Shown here piece after piece: positions 21,653 through 32,938 of a stretch of 64,000 nucleotides of DNA. The DNA lies in assembly GCA_963693305.1 (NCBI GenBank), contig OY855904.1, forward strand, positions 48,980,261-49,044,260. Reading direction: 5' to 3'. Positions within the stretch are counted from its first letter, which is position 1. Each line of letters opens with the position of its first letter. Under the pieces are notes generated by a model. It searched no databases and was not told the DNA's origin. It was given only the letters and a program-made list of their open reading frames with translations. Both the position numbers and the translations under genes were made by a program. The DNA comes from Meandrina meandrites (lineage: Eukaryota > Cnidaria > Anthozoa > Scleractinia > Meandrinidae).

Positions 21653-23229
21653 TTTATTTCAATTACCTTCCTGCTAAAACGTCGCGAATTACGGTTAAAT
21701 AAAAGTCTCGTCCCCCTAGATTTAAAAAGTATCTGGCAGATTAGCCTTCTTTGATTAAGAACATGAATAAAGGAGTAAACAAAATTTAAATGTAAAAGTA
21801 AACAATAGGAGAAAGAACAAACAAGATACCAGGTTGTCTCCACTTTCAAATTTCGTGGAATTAGAATATATAAATAAATTAAGTCTGGAAGGATGAGTGG
21901 GAGTCCCGGCGGGAGTCTTTTCTGTTCAGGTTTTTACTTTTTAGTAGAAGGCTTGAAAGAGCTTTTTAATGGCGAACCTTTATTTTACTCTTTTCACCTC
22001 CTTTACATGATCTACGTTTTGTAAATCTACCTTGTCGATAGATCACGTGCTTGGCTTCTCTTGAAAAAAAGGGTGAGTTAACTCGTTACGGTTGGTGTCT
22101 TGCTTGAGGGGAATTACAGTAATGATTGCTTGATATATTACTAAACTAAGATATAGTTTGAAAGCTTTATTGTTTTTTGTCAAAGAGTTTTACAAGTTGA
22201 TGTTTAAATTGGGCTTATTTTGCGATGTTACTCAGATTTATTTTTTATGTTGAATTTACCATTGTGGCGCTTCCACTGTATTTTTTCTTATTGTTTTTCT
22301 TGCACATTCTCTCGTATCTCTAGCCTCGTGCCTGTTGACAAGATTAAGCAAAGACCATACGTTGGAAGGCGTATTCAGGAGGATTTAGATGTACGTATTG
22401 TTCTAATAAGTTACCAAACCTCTGCTGTACATTGGTAATGATTTCTACTATATTTTGATTGAAAAGAGTTATAATATCTGGGCCTTCATGTTCAAAGCAT
22501 GAGCAAGCTAATTCTGCAGGGAACTTTGAATTCTGCTTGAGCAGTTATGGATAATGGTTTTTCTTCCATCTTCGTACTTGAAGCAGTGTAAAACGGGACC
22601 GTCAAATTAGCAGCAAAAACGTTTTGAAACAACAGAAATAAAGGTTGAATATGTTACAATCCCAGCGTAAATCTGCTTTGGAACAACCAGGTCTCGATGA
22701 CGAATCCTAATTATACAGTTCCAATTTGGGCAAGTCGTGCAGATTTTCTGATAGTATAACAATAATGTACCCAAACAACTTTTACTAAATTTGGTCAAAT
22801 CAGTGCAAACAAACAATTTCTAGTGTTTTGTGGCGTCAATTTTCGGCTATTCATGAGTGAAAGTAACTAAGCGTCACTTGGTTTCTTTTCAGTATTAACC
22901 TTTGATAATTATTGATTGCTTTTACTGACTGTCATTTCCAATTGGTGAAAAAAAAGTCCCACTGTTTGATGATTTTCTATATTCTCCCAACCTGTCTGTT
23001 TAGGAATGCATTGATATTGTAAGGAGAAATTGTATGTTGGTCACCAAGCTTCAAAACTAAACAGATTCAGTTGTTAACTGGCCCATGTTGCATTTATTCA
23101 CTTTCGTTCCCTAATCGCATTTCTATAAGTTTAATATCATGCCGAAAGCGAGAGCGTTTAACTTGAACTAATAATTATGTTGCTTGGTTAGATTATCTAC
23201 AGACAGAATAAAAATTATTTACCTTTTCA
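21653..23229. other. Non-coding, AT-rich
   Basis: No gene, repeat array or RNA gene could be supported here. Confidence 0.45.
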
Positions 23230-23632
23230 CGAGATAGATTTCACTTAACAAATCTACTTGTCATTTTCCACAGAAAATTTTCAACAAAAGCGTTTGGTTT
23301 TCCAATGCAATGAGTTAAGATTGAAAACTGAAAGCAAAAAACAATATCTACACGAAAAATTACTAACATTCCACTCCGAGTTCATATACTTATTATTTTC
23401 CACGATATATTTTTGTTTTATTTGTTTCCTAATGCAATGAGCTAAGATTGAAAACTGAAAGCGAAAAAAAAAAACAATTACACGACAAATCGCTTAATTT
23501 TCACTGGATTTCACTTAATTAATCTGCTGATCATTTTCCACAGATATCCTTTTTTTTTATTTCACGAGAAACAGAAACGTTTGGTTTTCCAGTGCAAAGG
23601 GCTAAAACTGTAAACTGAAGGCGAAAAAAGAA
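23230..23632 (+). repeat. Three-copy diverged tandem repeat (about 100-150 bp units)
   Basis: Three units share TCATTTTCCACAGA, CGTTTGGTTTTCCA, ATGCAATGAGTTAAGATTG and AAAACTGAAAGCGAAAAAA in the same order (starting near 23230, 23390 and 23505). The middle unit is shortened. Non-coding. Confidence 0.6.
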
Positions 23633-24615
23633 ATCAGGCAATCGATTTCATTCAACATGCATATCAGCACGCCCGGTGAAACTCGCGCCACGTAACTCTT
23701 AAAAGATTCTCATACTGAAGGACTTCCGAAAAACGCCTCTACACCGAGAAAATAAGTTCCCGAAATTTGAGGAGAAAAAAAAATTCCGAATATACACCAT
23801 TCCTCATCCTCACCACCACCTCCCCACGAATATAAGACAATACATGGATTTAAAATTTATTTTCAGAAGAACAATTAACATTAAAAAAACTTCCTAGTAT
23901 AAAACTGTGCCCCTGCCAAGTCCTGTATATTTTTGGGTATAAATCGTTAAGTATGCATATTGATAGTTTCATTTTCGTTTGATGAGGGATGCTACTTTTT
24001 TTAACTCGCAAATCCTTCCAACTAAAAGATGTGCCCCAGATAATAGCGGCCCACTCCCTTCCTAAACGGAACCCACCACCCTAATTGCTTTTTTGTCAGG
24101 AGTTTTTTAATTCAGTTAATTCTCCGTGCAACTTAATTTGACTGCAGTGTACAAAACGTTGCGTTCTTTCCTTAATATACATCTTCGAATCCATACAAGT
24201 TATATATAAGTTGACTATACAGAGTGGGAAATTAAAAAGCAAAAATTATAAGGTGTCCTTATTTATATCAGCTGATGGTAAACGGTTTTCCTCTTCAATC
24301 TGAATTCATGTGAATTACAATAGTGAAAAAAAGCCTTGGCTCGGCCTGTATCAAAGTATGATCTGCAATTCGTCTGACGTAAAAAGCCATGATTTCTCCA
24401 TAGATTTTCACGCATATTTGGCTAAAACGCCTAACTACAAGACTCGCAAAATGCTACATCACGCGATTCTTGGAACATTTTTAGTCTTTTAATGACAAAA
24501 GCCCATTGAGGGTGAGTTTTATGATATGAAACATAAATGGCAGTTGTAAAGCGAAATATTTTACAGGCAGTTAAAGTTTCTTGACTTCATTTGTTTTTTC
24601 AAGTGTCCTGTTTTT

Positions 24616-24617
<2 letters not shown>
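23633..24617. other. Non-coding, AT-rich
   Basis: Nothing recognisable. A 60-codon frame at 24310 has no motif. Confidence 0.4.
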
Positions 24618-24653
<36 letters not shown>

Positions 24654-24661
24654 GCTGTTGT
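24618..24661 (+). repeat. (TTG)n microsatellite
   Basis: About 14 TTG units with one TGC interruption near the end. Confidence 0.95.
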
Positions 24662-25007
24662 TTTAATTAGTATTAAACACCAGTTCCACTACGACAGGTG
24701 TCTTACGGGGTTCTTAGAGCTTATGGCATTCTTTCAGGGCCTCGATAGATAATAAACTCTATTTTCATTCCTAACGCGGATCGCCTGTTAAGTACGTTCA
24801 ATTCGGCGTATCAATGTTTTACAAACTAAAATAAGTAGAAATTAAACTCGTGGTGCATGTTTTATAGGCCATCTGTTGCCTTTTTACTGCATTGATCTTT
24901 AAAATGAAAGGCCATAACATTCCTAGATTCTTCTATGGTTGATAAAAAATATTACAAAAGTTTTCGATTCCGAGCCAAAAACTGTTCATTCGTTTTGCTA
25001 TTTGTTG

Positions 25008-25400
25008 TACATTTCTTTAAAATATTAGTTCTAAAATTTGGTGGTTCATCGCGACAATATCTTCAAGGTGATTATTTCTTTACTATTGACATCAGCTGAA
25101 TACTTCTATTAGCAGCAAACATATACTATATACACTCTTTAATTTACAACCCAACGGCAATGATATCTGATATCTGATGCGTTTGTTTTGAACTCCACCA
25201 ATTTCCTGGACACTGAACGACCATCACTCCTATTTAATTTAGCACTGGAGATTCAATAGCTAGAGCTGAATGCTACGTACATTTCTTAAAATGTAAGTAC
25301 GGAGAATTTGGTGATACATCAAGACAATTCAATGATTTCTTTGCAATATACTCAGTGATAATTTATCAATAATGAATATAAACATTTCATTTTAACCACT
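25008..25400 (+). repeat. Diverged direct duplication, about 270-bp offset
   Basis: GTACATTTCTTTAAAATATT...AATTTGGTGGTTCATCGCGA...TGATTATTTCTTTAC at 25008-25085 recurs as GTACATTTCTTAAAATGTAA...AATTTGGTGATACATCAAGA...TGATTTCTTTGCAATA from 25278. It lies next to the minus-strand cassettes and probably belongs to their duplicated flanks. Confidence 0.5.
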
Positions 25401-25454
25401 CTGAGTCTGAAATGGTAAATAGCAGAGTAAATAAGAAAACGGTGATGTACTTAT

Positions 25455-25564
25455 CTGAAAGAAGAGGTTTCCAGTTGTCAACTTGCGCCAGAGTCCAAGA
25501 GCTACACACATCGTCACTTGCATTCAAAATGGCTGTACTCAAGAGACCATACATTTTCTCGAAC
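25455..25564 (-). repeat. Exon-like cassette copy F, minus strand
   Basis: Reading the minus strand: acceptor CTCTGTTTGCTCTAG, then GTTCGAGAAAATG, CAGCCATTTTGAATGCAAGT, GTGTAGCTCTTGGACTCTGG, CGCAAGTTGACAACTGG, ending TTTCAG with ATAAGT in the donor place. This is the inverted counterpart of the plus-strand copies and one of the best preserved in its 3' half. A TGA interrupts the peptide frame. Confidence 0.55.
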
Positions 25565-25958
25565 CTAGAGCAAACAGAGGAAGTAGAGGAAACGTCAAAA
25601 TAACAAGCCTTTCTTTCTTTGTTTCATTCAACACGTTCACGTACTACAATTTTTAGCTGTGGTGATTAAAAATCATCGCTATGCATAGCTTGAACAAACG
25701 TGCTCCGAGTGACCAATGAATTGCTTTAATCATATTTATTTTATGTTCTGTTTTCTTTTTTCTGATTCCTCTGTCGGCAGGGATCGTTTCCCGTTAATTA
25801 TTCTCTCTCAAATAGTTGTGATTAGGTCCGCAACAGATGAGGTGCACTTCAACGGTTTTCTACTCTGGTTATATCAAATGCCAATCACAAATTAACCTGA
25901 GAAACAAGCCCCCTGTCTAAAATTGTTCATGACAAACAACTATGAATTCTGTACTTAA

Positions 25959-26045
25959 CTGTAATAAGATTTATCCAATTATCACATGCGTCAGAGCCCA
26001 AGAGCTACACGCTTCGATCCAACATGATTGCACTCAACTCAAACC
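25959..26045 (-). repeat. Exon-like cassette copy G, minus strand
   Basis: Minus strand: acceptor GGTTTTGCCCAG, exon with CATGTTGGATCGAAGCGTGT, AGCTCTTGGGCTCTGACGC, ending ATTACAG with TTAAGT in the donor place. More diverged than copy F, about 500 bp from it in the same orientation. Confidence 0.45.
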
Positions 26046-26793
26046 CTGGGCAAAACCGGACAAGAAACATTAAACCAACATCAGCTAACTGTAGTTATTG
26101 AATTCTATTACTGTCATACTTGTTCGCTCCTAATAACTCTCTTCTCGTGGAATGTTTTTTTGGAACGACTGCTGACAAGTTTATGGAAACCACAGGTAGC
26201 CAAAGCTCAAGATACGACTGAAAATAAATAAAATGATCTAAAATTGTCAAATGTTTATTGTTTTATCAATCTTATATTACATATTCATGTGAGCTTTGAA
26301 AATTAGCATAATATGCTAATTCTAAAATTGCTCCAACTATCAAAGCGAAGCGAAAGGTAGCACACTCGAACCGCCAGAATGCCGACCCGTGTTCATGAAA
26401 TGAGCTGTAATTCTCAAAGTTTGCTATCTTCCCCTCAAAACGGCTCAAATTCAAAGGCTTCGATAGTCATTCTATAAATACATACCGAAAAAGTGCCCAA
26501 TGTTACATCCTTTCCCCGGCAAAACGGCAATATTTCAGTGGTAAACCTCCACGAACCATTCGCGGCCCGAGCGCCTCTGCAATTTTTCTCATTTAATCAT
26601 ATGCAATTTGGAACCACAAAAGCCACTTTCTAGGGGAGGTGTATGCAATAGCCCACTTGCAAAAAGAGTGGGAGCCTGGGGCGAGGGTAGACGCGCGCTG
26701 AGTTGTGGGATCGTTTGGGGGGCGCACGAAATAGTGTAAACAAATGTTTCAAAATGTTGCCAGTTGGCTAGGAGCGAGCTATTGAGTTATGTA

Positions 26794-26892
26794 ATGTCAG
26801 GTGTTAGCGGAACAAAAGAAAAGCCTCTCAAAGAGGAAGATATTCCAGGAGCAACCTTGAAACGGAAAACTCCGGAAGACTGTACGGTAAAA
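26794..26892 (+). pseudogene. 5' end of a SAP-like transposon protein
   Basis: ATG at 26794 opens a frame with EEDIPGATLKRKTPEDCTV, which resembles the N-terminal SAP-like segment of multicopy coral transposon proteins, as I recall them. ACG/GTAAAA at about 26886 could be the donor of its first exon. The rest of the gene is absent and the sequence runs directly into the opposed THAP fragment, so an internal deletion joined the two. Function cannot be read; SAP modules usually bind DNA. Confidence 0.4.
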
Positions 26893-27027
26893 ACTATCCT
26901 TGCACAGCAAGCGATGATATTGTTGTCGAAAGCTTTTTTCTCTTGGAACTCTGTAAAACGTCACGTCAGAAGAATTGTTTGACTTGTTTGTGCACAAGGG
27001 CACACAACAACCCACAACTTTTGACAT
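26893..27027 (-). pseudogene. 5' end of a THAP-domain transposon protein
   Basis: The minus-strand frame from ATG at 27027 reads MSKVVGCCVPLCTNKSNNSS then VTFYRVPRE. The Cys pair near the start (C8, C12) and the F-Y-x-V-P block fit the first half of a C2CH THAP zinc finger, a DNA-binding domain. The second Cys/His pair is missing because the homology ends near 26905. It starts just inside the right arm, as the opposite gene starts inside the left arm. Confidence 0.5.
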
Positions 27028-27153
27028 CTTTCAAACCTTTCGTGATCTGGCATAATTTCTTTTGTTTACAATTTCGTGCGCCCCCCAAACGATCCCACAA
27101 CTCAGCGCGCGTCTACCCTTGCCCCAGACTCCAACTCTTTTTGCAAGTGGGCT

Positions 27154-27208
27154 ATGTCGCGTGCGACACATGATTTGATTACACTTCATCATGTGTTGCA
27201 CGCGACAT
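27154..27208. mobile_element. 55-bp fold-back insertion in one palindrome arm
   Basis: ATGTCGCGTGCGACACATGA pairs with the complement at 27188-27208. The matching place in the left arm (about 26650) lacks it. It therefore inserted after the arms were formed, or was lost from one of them. Confidence 0.65.
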
Positions 27209-29271
27209 TACATACACCTCCCCTAGAAAGTGGCTTTTGTGGTTCCAAATTGCATATGATTAAATGAGAAAAACTGCAGAGGCGCTCGGGCCGCGGATGG
27301 TTCGTGGAGGTTTACCACTGAAATATTGCTGTTTTGCCGGGGAAAGGATGTAACATTGGGCACTTTTTCGGTATGTATTTATAGAATGACTATCGAAGCC
27401 TTTGAATTTGAGCCGTTTTGAGGGGAAGATAGCAAACTTTGAGAATTACAGCTCATTTCATGAACACGGGTCGGCATTCTGGCGGTTCGAGTGTGCTACC
27501 TTTCGCTTCGCTTTGATAGTTGGAGCAATTTTAGAATTAGCATATTATGCTAATTTTCAAAGCTCACATGAATATGTAATATAAGATTGATAAAACAATA
27601 AACATTTGACAATTTTAGATCATTTTATTTATTTTCAGTCGTATCTTGAGCTTTGGCTACCTGTGATTTCGATCGAAGAGTTTAGTTTTTATTAGAAGAG
27701 TGAAACGAACCGAACGAACCGAAAAAGTGTGAAAGCAGAAGCAGATTGCTTCTGATTACACCGTTAAAGGCCAAATTTTGAAGGCCAGCGGAATTTCGAA
27801 AACTAAACCTTATAGTAGCTAAATGAATGAAACTGATACAAAGAATATAGAAAACGTAGACTTACCTGAAGAAAGCACATTGAGAAAGATGTCCGCCGTC
27901 CACCTCACAGAACTTCGACGAACTAACAGCTAAATTCTGGGTGTGTCATTTGACACTTCTTTATATATGCGATTAAGAGCGCTTGACTCTAATTTTCGAG
28001 AAATCGCCGTCAAAAGTGAAAATTCGAATTTTTTCATATTCAGTCAGAAGAAACTCTTTGGTGAACTATTTACGAAAATTACAATAAAACTTTCCAAAGA
28101 GTTTTCGTTTTTGAGAAATTCAGCAAAATGTGAAATGCCGTGTTCGCGTCACAGCCGCCACTAAATTTTGCCGAAAATTGGTGCGTATTCAAATCACTCG
28201 CAAGGAAAGACGGTTTAACGTATCGAAATTATCTTTGGCAGGCATTTGGGGCATCCAAATACAACACGGAAATGTAAAAATATTGCAAGAACATGCATTT
28301 TAATTGGCCGTTTTGAAAGCCTCAAGATTCCTATTTTGAGCACTTCGACAAACACTAGAAAATGAGGAAACTTTGAAGTCAAAAATCGTGCCCTGGTACA
28401 TCGAAATTCGAAGTAGAAAATATATCAGCTTACAGTAGTGCTATCGTAGTGTAACATATAAAAAATCCAGCTTGGGCAATTTAAAAGCCACCCGATAAGA
28501 GAAGTAAACGCATATCGAATTTTCATGCACTTGCAACAAAATTGTAACAGTCACGCAATCACATAGTAAACGCATTTCAAATAGATACATTGAATGTGCT
28601 TGATTTTTGTCAAAGTTGGGCACAGTTTGTGTTCCAATATAAAACCTGACATTCTAATGAGTTTTGTATTGCTCTGTATCCATATGAAAATGAATTTTAG
28701 AGGGATTGACAATTGATCCCAACCGCAAAAAGTTTCGTGTCATGTTTACCGCTCGCGCTAGTGTAAACAACATGAAAGGAATGGAATAATTCTAAGCGAA
28801 ATGTCTTTCCCATATTCGAAGTTTATTATTTTTTTTAGCCTGGTGCTGCTGTTTCATTAACTTACTATTTATTTAACATAGGCAAAAATTACCTTTAGTT
28901 CTATATCAATTCTGAAAGGTTTTGCGAATACCTCTGTGTCAACAACAGGTAGTTTGTAAATATGAGCGTGTAACCCTCCCATTTGGTCGACAAATTAAGA
29001 GTAATTAAGAACATTAAAGAATGAAGTAACAATATTCAACTTTATTACCTTTTTTAAGTTTTCGGATACACCACTGACAAAACTGTAGGAAGAGAAAGGA
29101 AGAAACGCTGAGCGCACTGCTTATTGATTTAAATTCAATTAACGTACATTGCATGATAAAATTAAAACTATGTCACTCTGTTGTTTTCCTGTTTAACTAT
29201 CAACTAAATTCCACTCGCGGTAAGCTAAAGACACTGCATTACGCATTGCACTAGCTTACACTACCTACCAC

Positions 29272-29338
29272 AAAATAACAAAGATTTCAACCTGTTTGAA
29301 CAAACATCTGCAAACAGGTTGAAATCTTTGTTTGTAAC
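29272..29338. repeat. Perfect internal hairpin within the left palindrome arm
   Basis: ACAAAGATTTCAACCTGTTTG pairs with CAAACAGGTTGAAATCTTTGT across a 12-base loop. Its mirror copy lies in the right arm at about 30835-30897, also perfect. Confidence 0.8.
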
Positions 29339-30337
29339 AAGATCAACGGAGTCGAAAAGCCAACATATAAAGTCCAATAAACGTTGACATACCAAAGAAC
29401 TTCTCCACTGATCCCAAACTGCCTCCTTTTAAAATATCTATCCTTTCATCTCCAGATACTTTTAAAATTCCTTGCCTGTTATTTTACCATGTAAAAGGGT
29501 TTGACTGTGGATAACGCCAAACTACAACGCAGGCAGCGATGGCGGGGGGAATGGGGAGTACTTCTATGAGACGGCTCGGGGGGGTCTGATCTTTTTGTAG
29601 GTTGAAGTGAATGACAGATTCCCAGAAGTAGCCGTTATGTGCCACTGGCATTTGCCCTCTGATATTGGGGCGGACAGGGAGAGGGAAATAAAAAATGCGC
29701 GCGATAACAAAGTAGGAAGTAGAGGAAAAAACGACTAAACATGTAGCAAAAAAAAAAAAAATTAGTCGGAAATCGTTTCCGTCGTCGAAAGATCCGCCAC
29801 TGACAGTGGAGTGGTCTATCCTAACAATTGGTAAGTCAAAACTTTCAGCTTTTTATTTTTATTTAGGGTGTTTTCTGTGAAGGGGTCTGTAGGGGTAGTT
29901 CGTGTACCGGTCTGTTAGCAGTGCACGGACACAGTCCGTAATGGGTTCCACGGAACGGGGGTCAGTGTTTTCGGGTCACCCATGGGGAGAACTTCTATTA
30001 GAAGGCTAAAAAGCCGGGGGCCAACTCTGTTACATTTTGTAACTTGACTATGCGCATTACTCTGACTCTTTTGTACGCAGACGCAACAAAATAGCTTGAC
30101 TCTGAATCTATGCAAGTAATTTTTTTTTTTCAAAGCAGAAACTGGGGCAACTACTATTCTTTTGCAATCGACGTGGACTAGCTCTTCTTGTTCCACAAGT
30201 GAGGAATAAGGCTCCTCACGTCACCCTGTTGCAAGGCTATGTAGAGAAATGTATTTTCATGCATTCTGTTGTGTCTGCACCATATGGTCACCTTGCAAGG
30301 GGCGGATCTTTCGACGACGGAAACGATTTCCGACTAA

Positions 30338-30369
<32 letters not shown>

Positions 30370-30834
30370 CACGTTTGGTCGTTTTTTCCTCTACTTCCTA
30401 CTTTGTTATCGCGCGCATTTTTTATTTCCTGCTCCCTGTCCGCCCCAATATCAGAGGGCTAATGCCAGTGGCACATAACGGCTACTTCTGGGAATCTGTC
30501 ATTCACTTCAACCTACAAAAAGATCGGAGCAATGCACAGTCCACTCACAAAACATAACAGTCCCCCCCCCCCCCCCCCCCCCCCCTCCCCGAGCCGTCTC
30601 ATAGAGTACTGCCCATTCCCCCCGCTATCCTTGCCTGCGTTGTAGTTTGGCGTTATCCACAGTCAAACCTTTTTACATGGTAAAATAACAGGCAAGGAAT
30701 TTTAAAAGTATCTGGAGATGAAATGATAGATATTTTAAAAGGAGGCAGTTTGGGATCAGTGGAGAAGTTCTTTGCTATGTCAATGTCTAGTGGACTTTAT
30801 ATGTTGGCTTTTCGACTCCGTTGATCTTATTACA

Positions 30835-30897
30835 AACAAAGATTTCAACCTGTTTGCAGATGTTTGTTCAAACAGGTTGAAATCTTTGTTTGTTATT
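30835..30897. repeat. Perfect internal hairpin within the right palindrome arm
   Basis: Mirror copy of the hairpin at 29272-29338, with both strands of the stem intact. Confidence 0.8.
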
Positions 30898-32550
30898 TTA
30901 TGGTAGGTAGTGTAAGCTAGTGCAATGCGTAATGCAGTGTCGTTAGCTTACCGCGAGTGGAATTTAGTTGATAGTTAAACAGGAAAACAACAGAGTGACA
31001 TAGTTTTAATTTTATCATGCAATGTACGGTAATTGAATTTAAATCAATAAGCAGTGCGCTCAGCGTTTCTTCCTTTCTCTTCCTACAGTTTTGTCAGTGG
31101 TGTATCCGAAAACTTAAAAAAGGTAATAAAGTTGAATATTGTTACTTCATTCTTTAATGTTCTTAATTACTCTTAATTTGTCGACCAAATCGGAGGGTTA
31201 CACGCTCATATTTCAGATATTTACAAACTACCTGTTGTTGACACAGAGGTATTCGCAAAACCTTTCAGAATTGATATAGAACTAAAGGTAATTTTTGCCT
31301 GTGTTAAATAATTAGTAAGTTAATAAAACAGCAGCACCAGGCTAAAAAAATAATAAGCTTCGAATATGGGAAAGACATTTCGCTTAGAATTATTCCATTC
31401 CTTTCATGTTGTTTACACTAGCGCGAGCGGTAAACATGACACGAAACTTTTTGCGGTTGGGATCAATTGTCAATTCCTCTAAAATTCATTTTCATATGGA
31501 TACAGAGCAATACAAAACTCATTAGAATGTCAGGTTTTATATTGGAACACAAACTGTGCCCAACTTTGACAAAAATCAAGCACATTCAATGTATCTATTT
31601 GAAATGCGTTTACTATGTGATTGCGTGACTGTTACAATTTTGTTGCAAGTGCATGAAAATTCGATATGCGTTTACTTCTCTTATCGGGTGGCTTTTAAAT
31701 TGCCCAAGCTGGATTTTTTATATGTTATACTACGATAGCGCTACTTTAAGCTGATATATTTTCTACTTCGAATTTCGATGTACCAGGACACGATTTTTGA
31801 CTTCAAAGTTTCCTCATTTTCTAGTGTTTGTCAAAGTGCTCAAAATAGGAATCTTCGAGGCTTTCAAAATGGCCAATTAAAATGCATGTTCTTGCAATAT
31901 TTAAATTTCCGTGTTGTATTTTGGATGCCCCAAATACCTGCCAAAGATAATTTCGATACGTTAAACCGTCTTTCCTTGCGAGTGATTTGAATACGCACCA
32001 ATTTTCGGCAAAATTTAGTGGCGGCTGTGACGCGAACACGGCATTTCACATTTTGCCGAATTTCTTAAAAACGAAAACTCTTTGGAAAGTTTTATTGTAA
32101 TTTTCGTAAATAGTTCACCAAAGGGTTTCTTCTGACTGAATACGAAAAAATTCGAATTTTCACTTTTGACGGCGATTTCTCGAAAATTAGAGTCAAGCGC
32201 TCTCAAAATTCTTTCTTCGCAGCTACGAGAAATATGTTCATTTCAAACAGAGTGCATTAAAGTATTTTTTCAGAAATTTTGGTGAAGAATTTCATGACTT
32301 GAATCGCTTCGACAATACCGCGATAAAGCACGCATTTCAAAGCTGAATATTATTTTTTAATAAGTACAAAATTATGATAATTCGCTACGTTCCAGCGCAC
32401 GGGATTCAAAGCTGAAAACAATAACATGTAATTTCTAATACAAAGAACTTGAAAAATATGTGTTCATGAATTTTTCGTTTGTTGTCGTCCTCAGTCGTTG
32501 CAGTTCGTGCATACTCTATAAATAAACACATACATAGTGAGAGCAAGTCG

Positions 32551-32938
32551 GGCCTGGTTTAAACGTCGCATTTTATATGTACCGAATCAAATTTGCCGAA
32601 TAAAGTGCACGTAAGATGCGACGTTTAAAACAATTAAATTCGGCAAATTTGAATTAAATGCGAGTTCAGTCGAATATTCGACTGTTCCAGTTTCATTGCT
32701 GTCCATAGCCGTTCTTTGCGGAACAACAACGTGAAATGACCAGATTTTGCGTATTGTGGACAACCTGAACCATGACGGATATTTTTGGGTTTTTATATTT
32801 GGAATTGAATGCTCAGCAATTAAATGCGACATAATTAAATGCGATGTTTAAAACCAAATGCCGAATTTTTTAATTCAAGTCGACTCGAATAAGTATTGTA
32901 TTTAGCGCATGTAAAATACATCGTTTAAACAAGGCCTT
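32551..32938. mobile_element. MITE of about 390 bp with GGCCTGGTTTAAACG ends
   Basis: Left end GGCCTGGTTTAAACGTCGCA; right end complement AAGGCCTTGTTTAAACGATG. The inner parts repeat ATGCGACGTTTAAAAC, AATTCGGCAAATTTG and AATTAAATGCG in both orientations. No transposase. The target duplication is unclear. Confidence 0.65.

Larger units (their letters stand above)
26191..27665. mobile_element. Fold-back transposon with about 550-bp inverted arms and THAP/SAP gene starts in the centre
   Basis: The left arm (26191 to about 26745) and right arm (about 27055-27665) are near-identical inverted copies beginning CACAGGTAGCCAAAGCTCAA. The centre of about 300 bp carries two opposed gene starts, described separately. 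The right arm alone contains a 55-bp foldback at 27154-27208. Flanking bases (ATGGAAAC and ATTTCGAT) show no clear target duplication. It looks like an internal-deletion derivative of a larger two-gene element. THAP domains occur in P-element and Kolobok transposases, but the superfamily is not settled. Confidence 0.7.
27976..32203. repeat. Giant 4.2-kb palindrome, about 1.85-kb arms
   Basis: The left arm 27976 to about 29800 and right arm about 30300-32203 are inverted copies; both ends read AGAGCGCTTGACTCTAATTT going inward. By eye they differ by scattered substitutions, homopolymer lengths and one extra block of about 60 bp with a 24-C run (30562-30585) in the right arm. The spacer (about 29801-30299) has no recognisable gene, only a minus-strand frame of 93 codons at 29915-30196. 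The arms have no clear coding frame. No matching target duplication flanks the structure. It may be a giant fold-back transposon, a local inverted duplication, or in part an assembly artefact. Confidence 0.8.

Noticed and set aside
30199..30557. Overlapping plus-strand frames of 87 and 102 codons with a run of Phe
   Set aside because: They are produced by a long T run near the edge of the palindrome arm; no motif.
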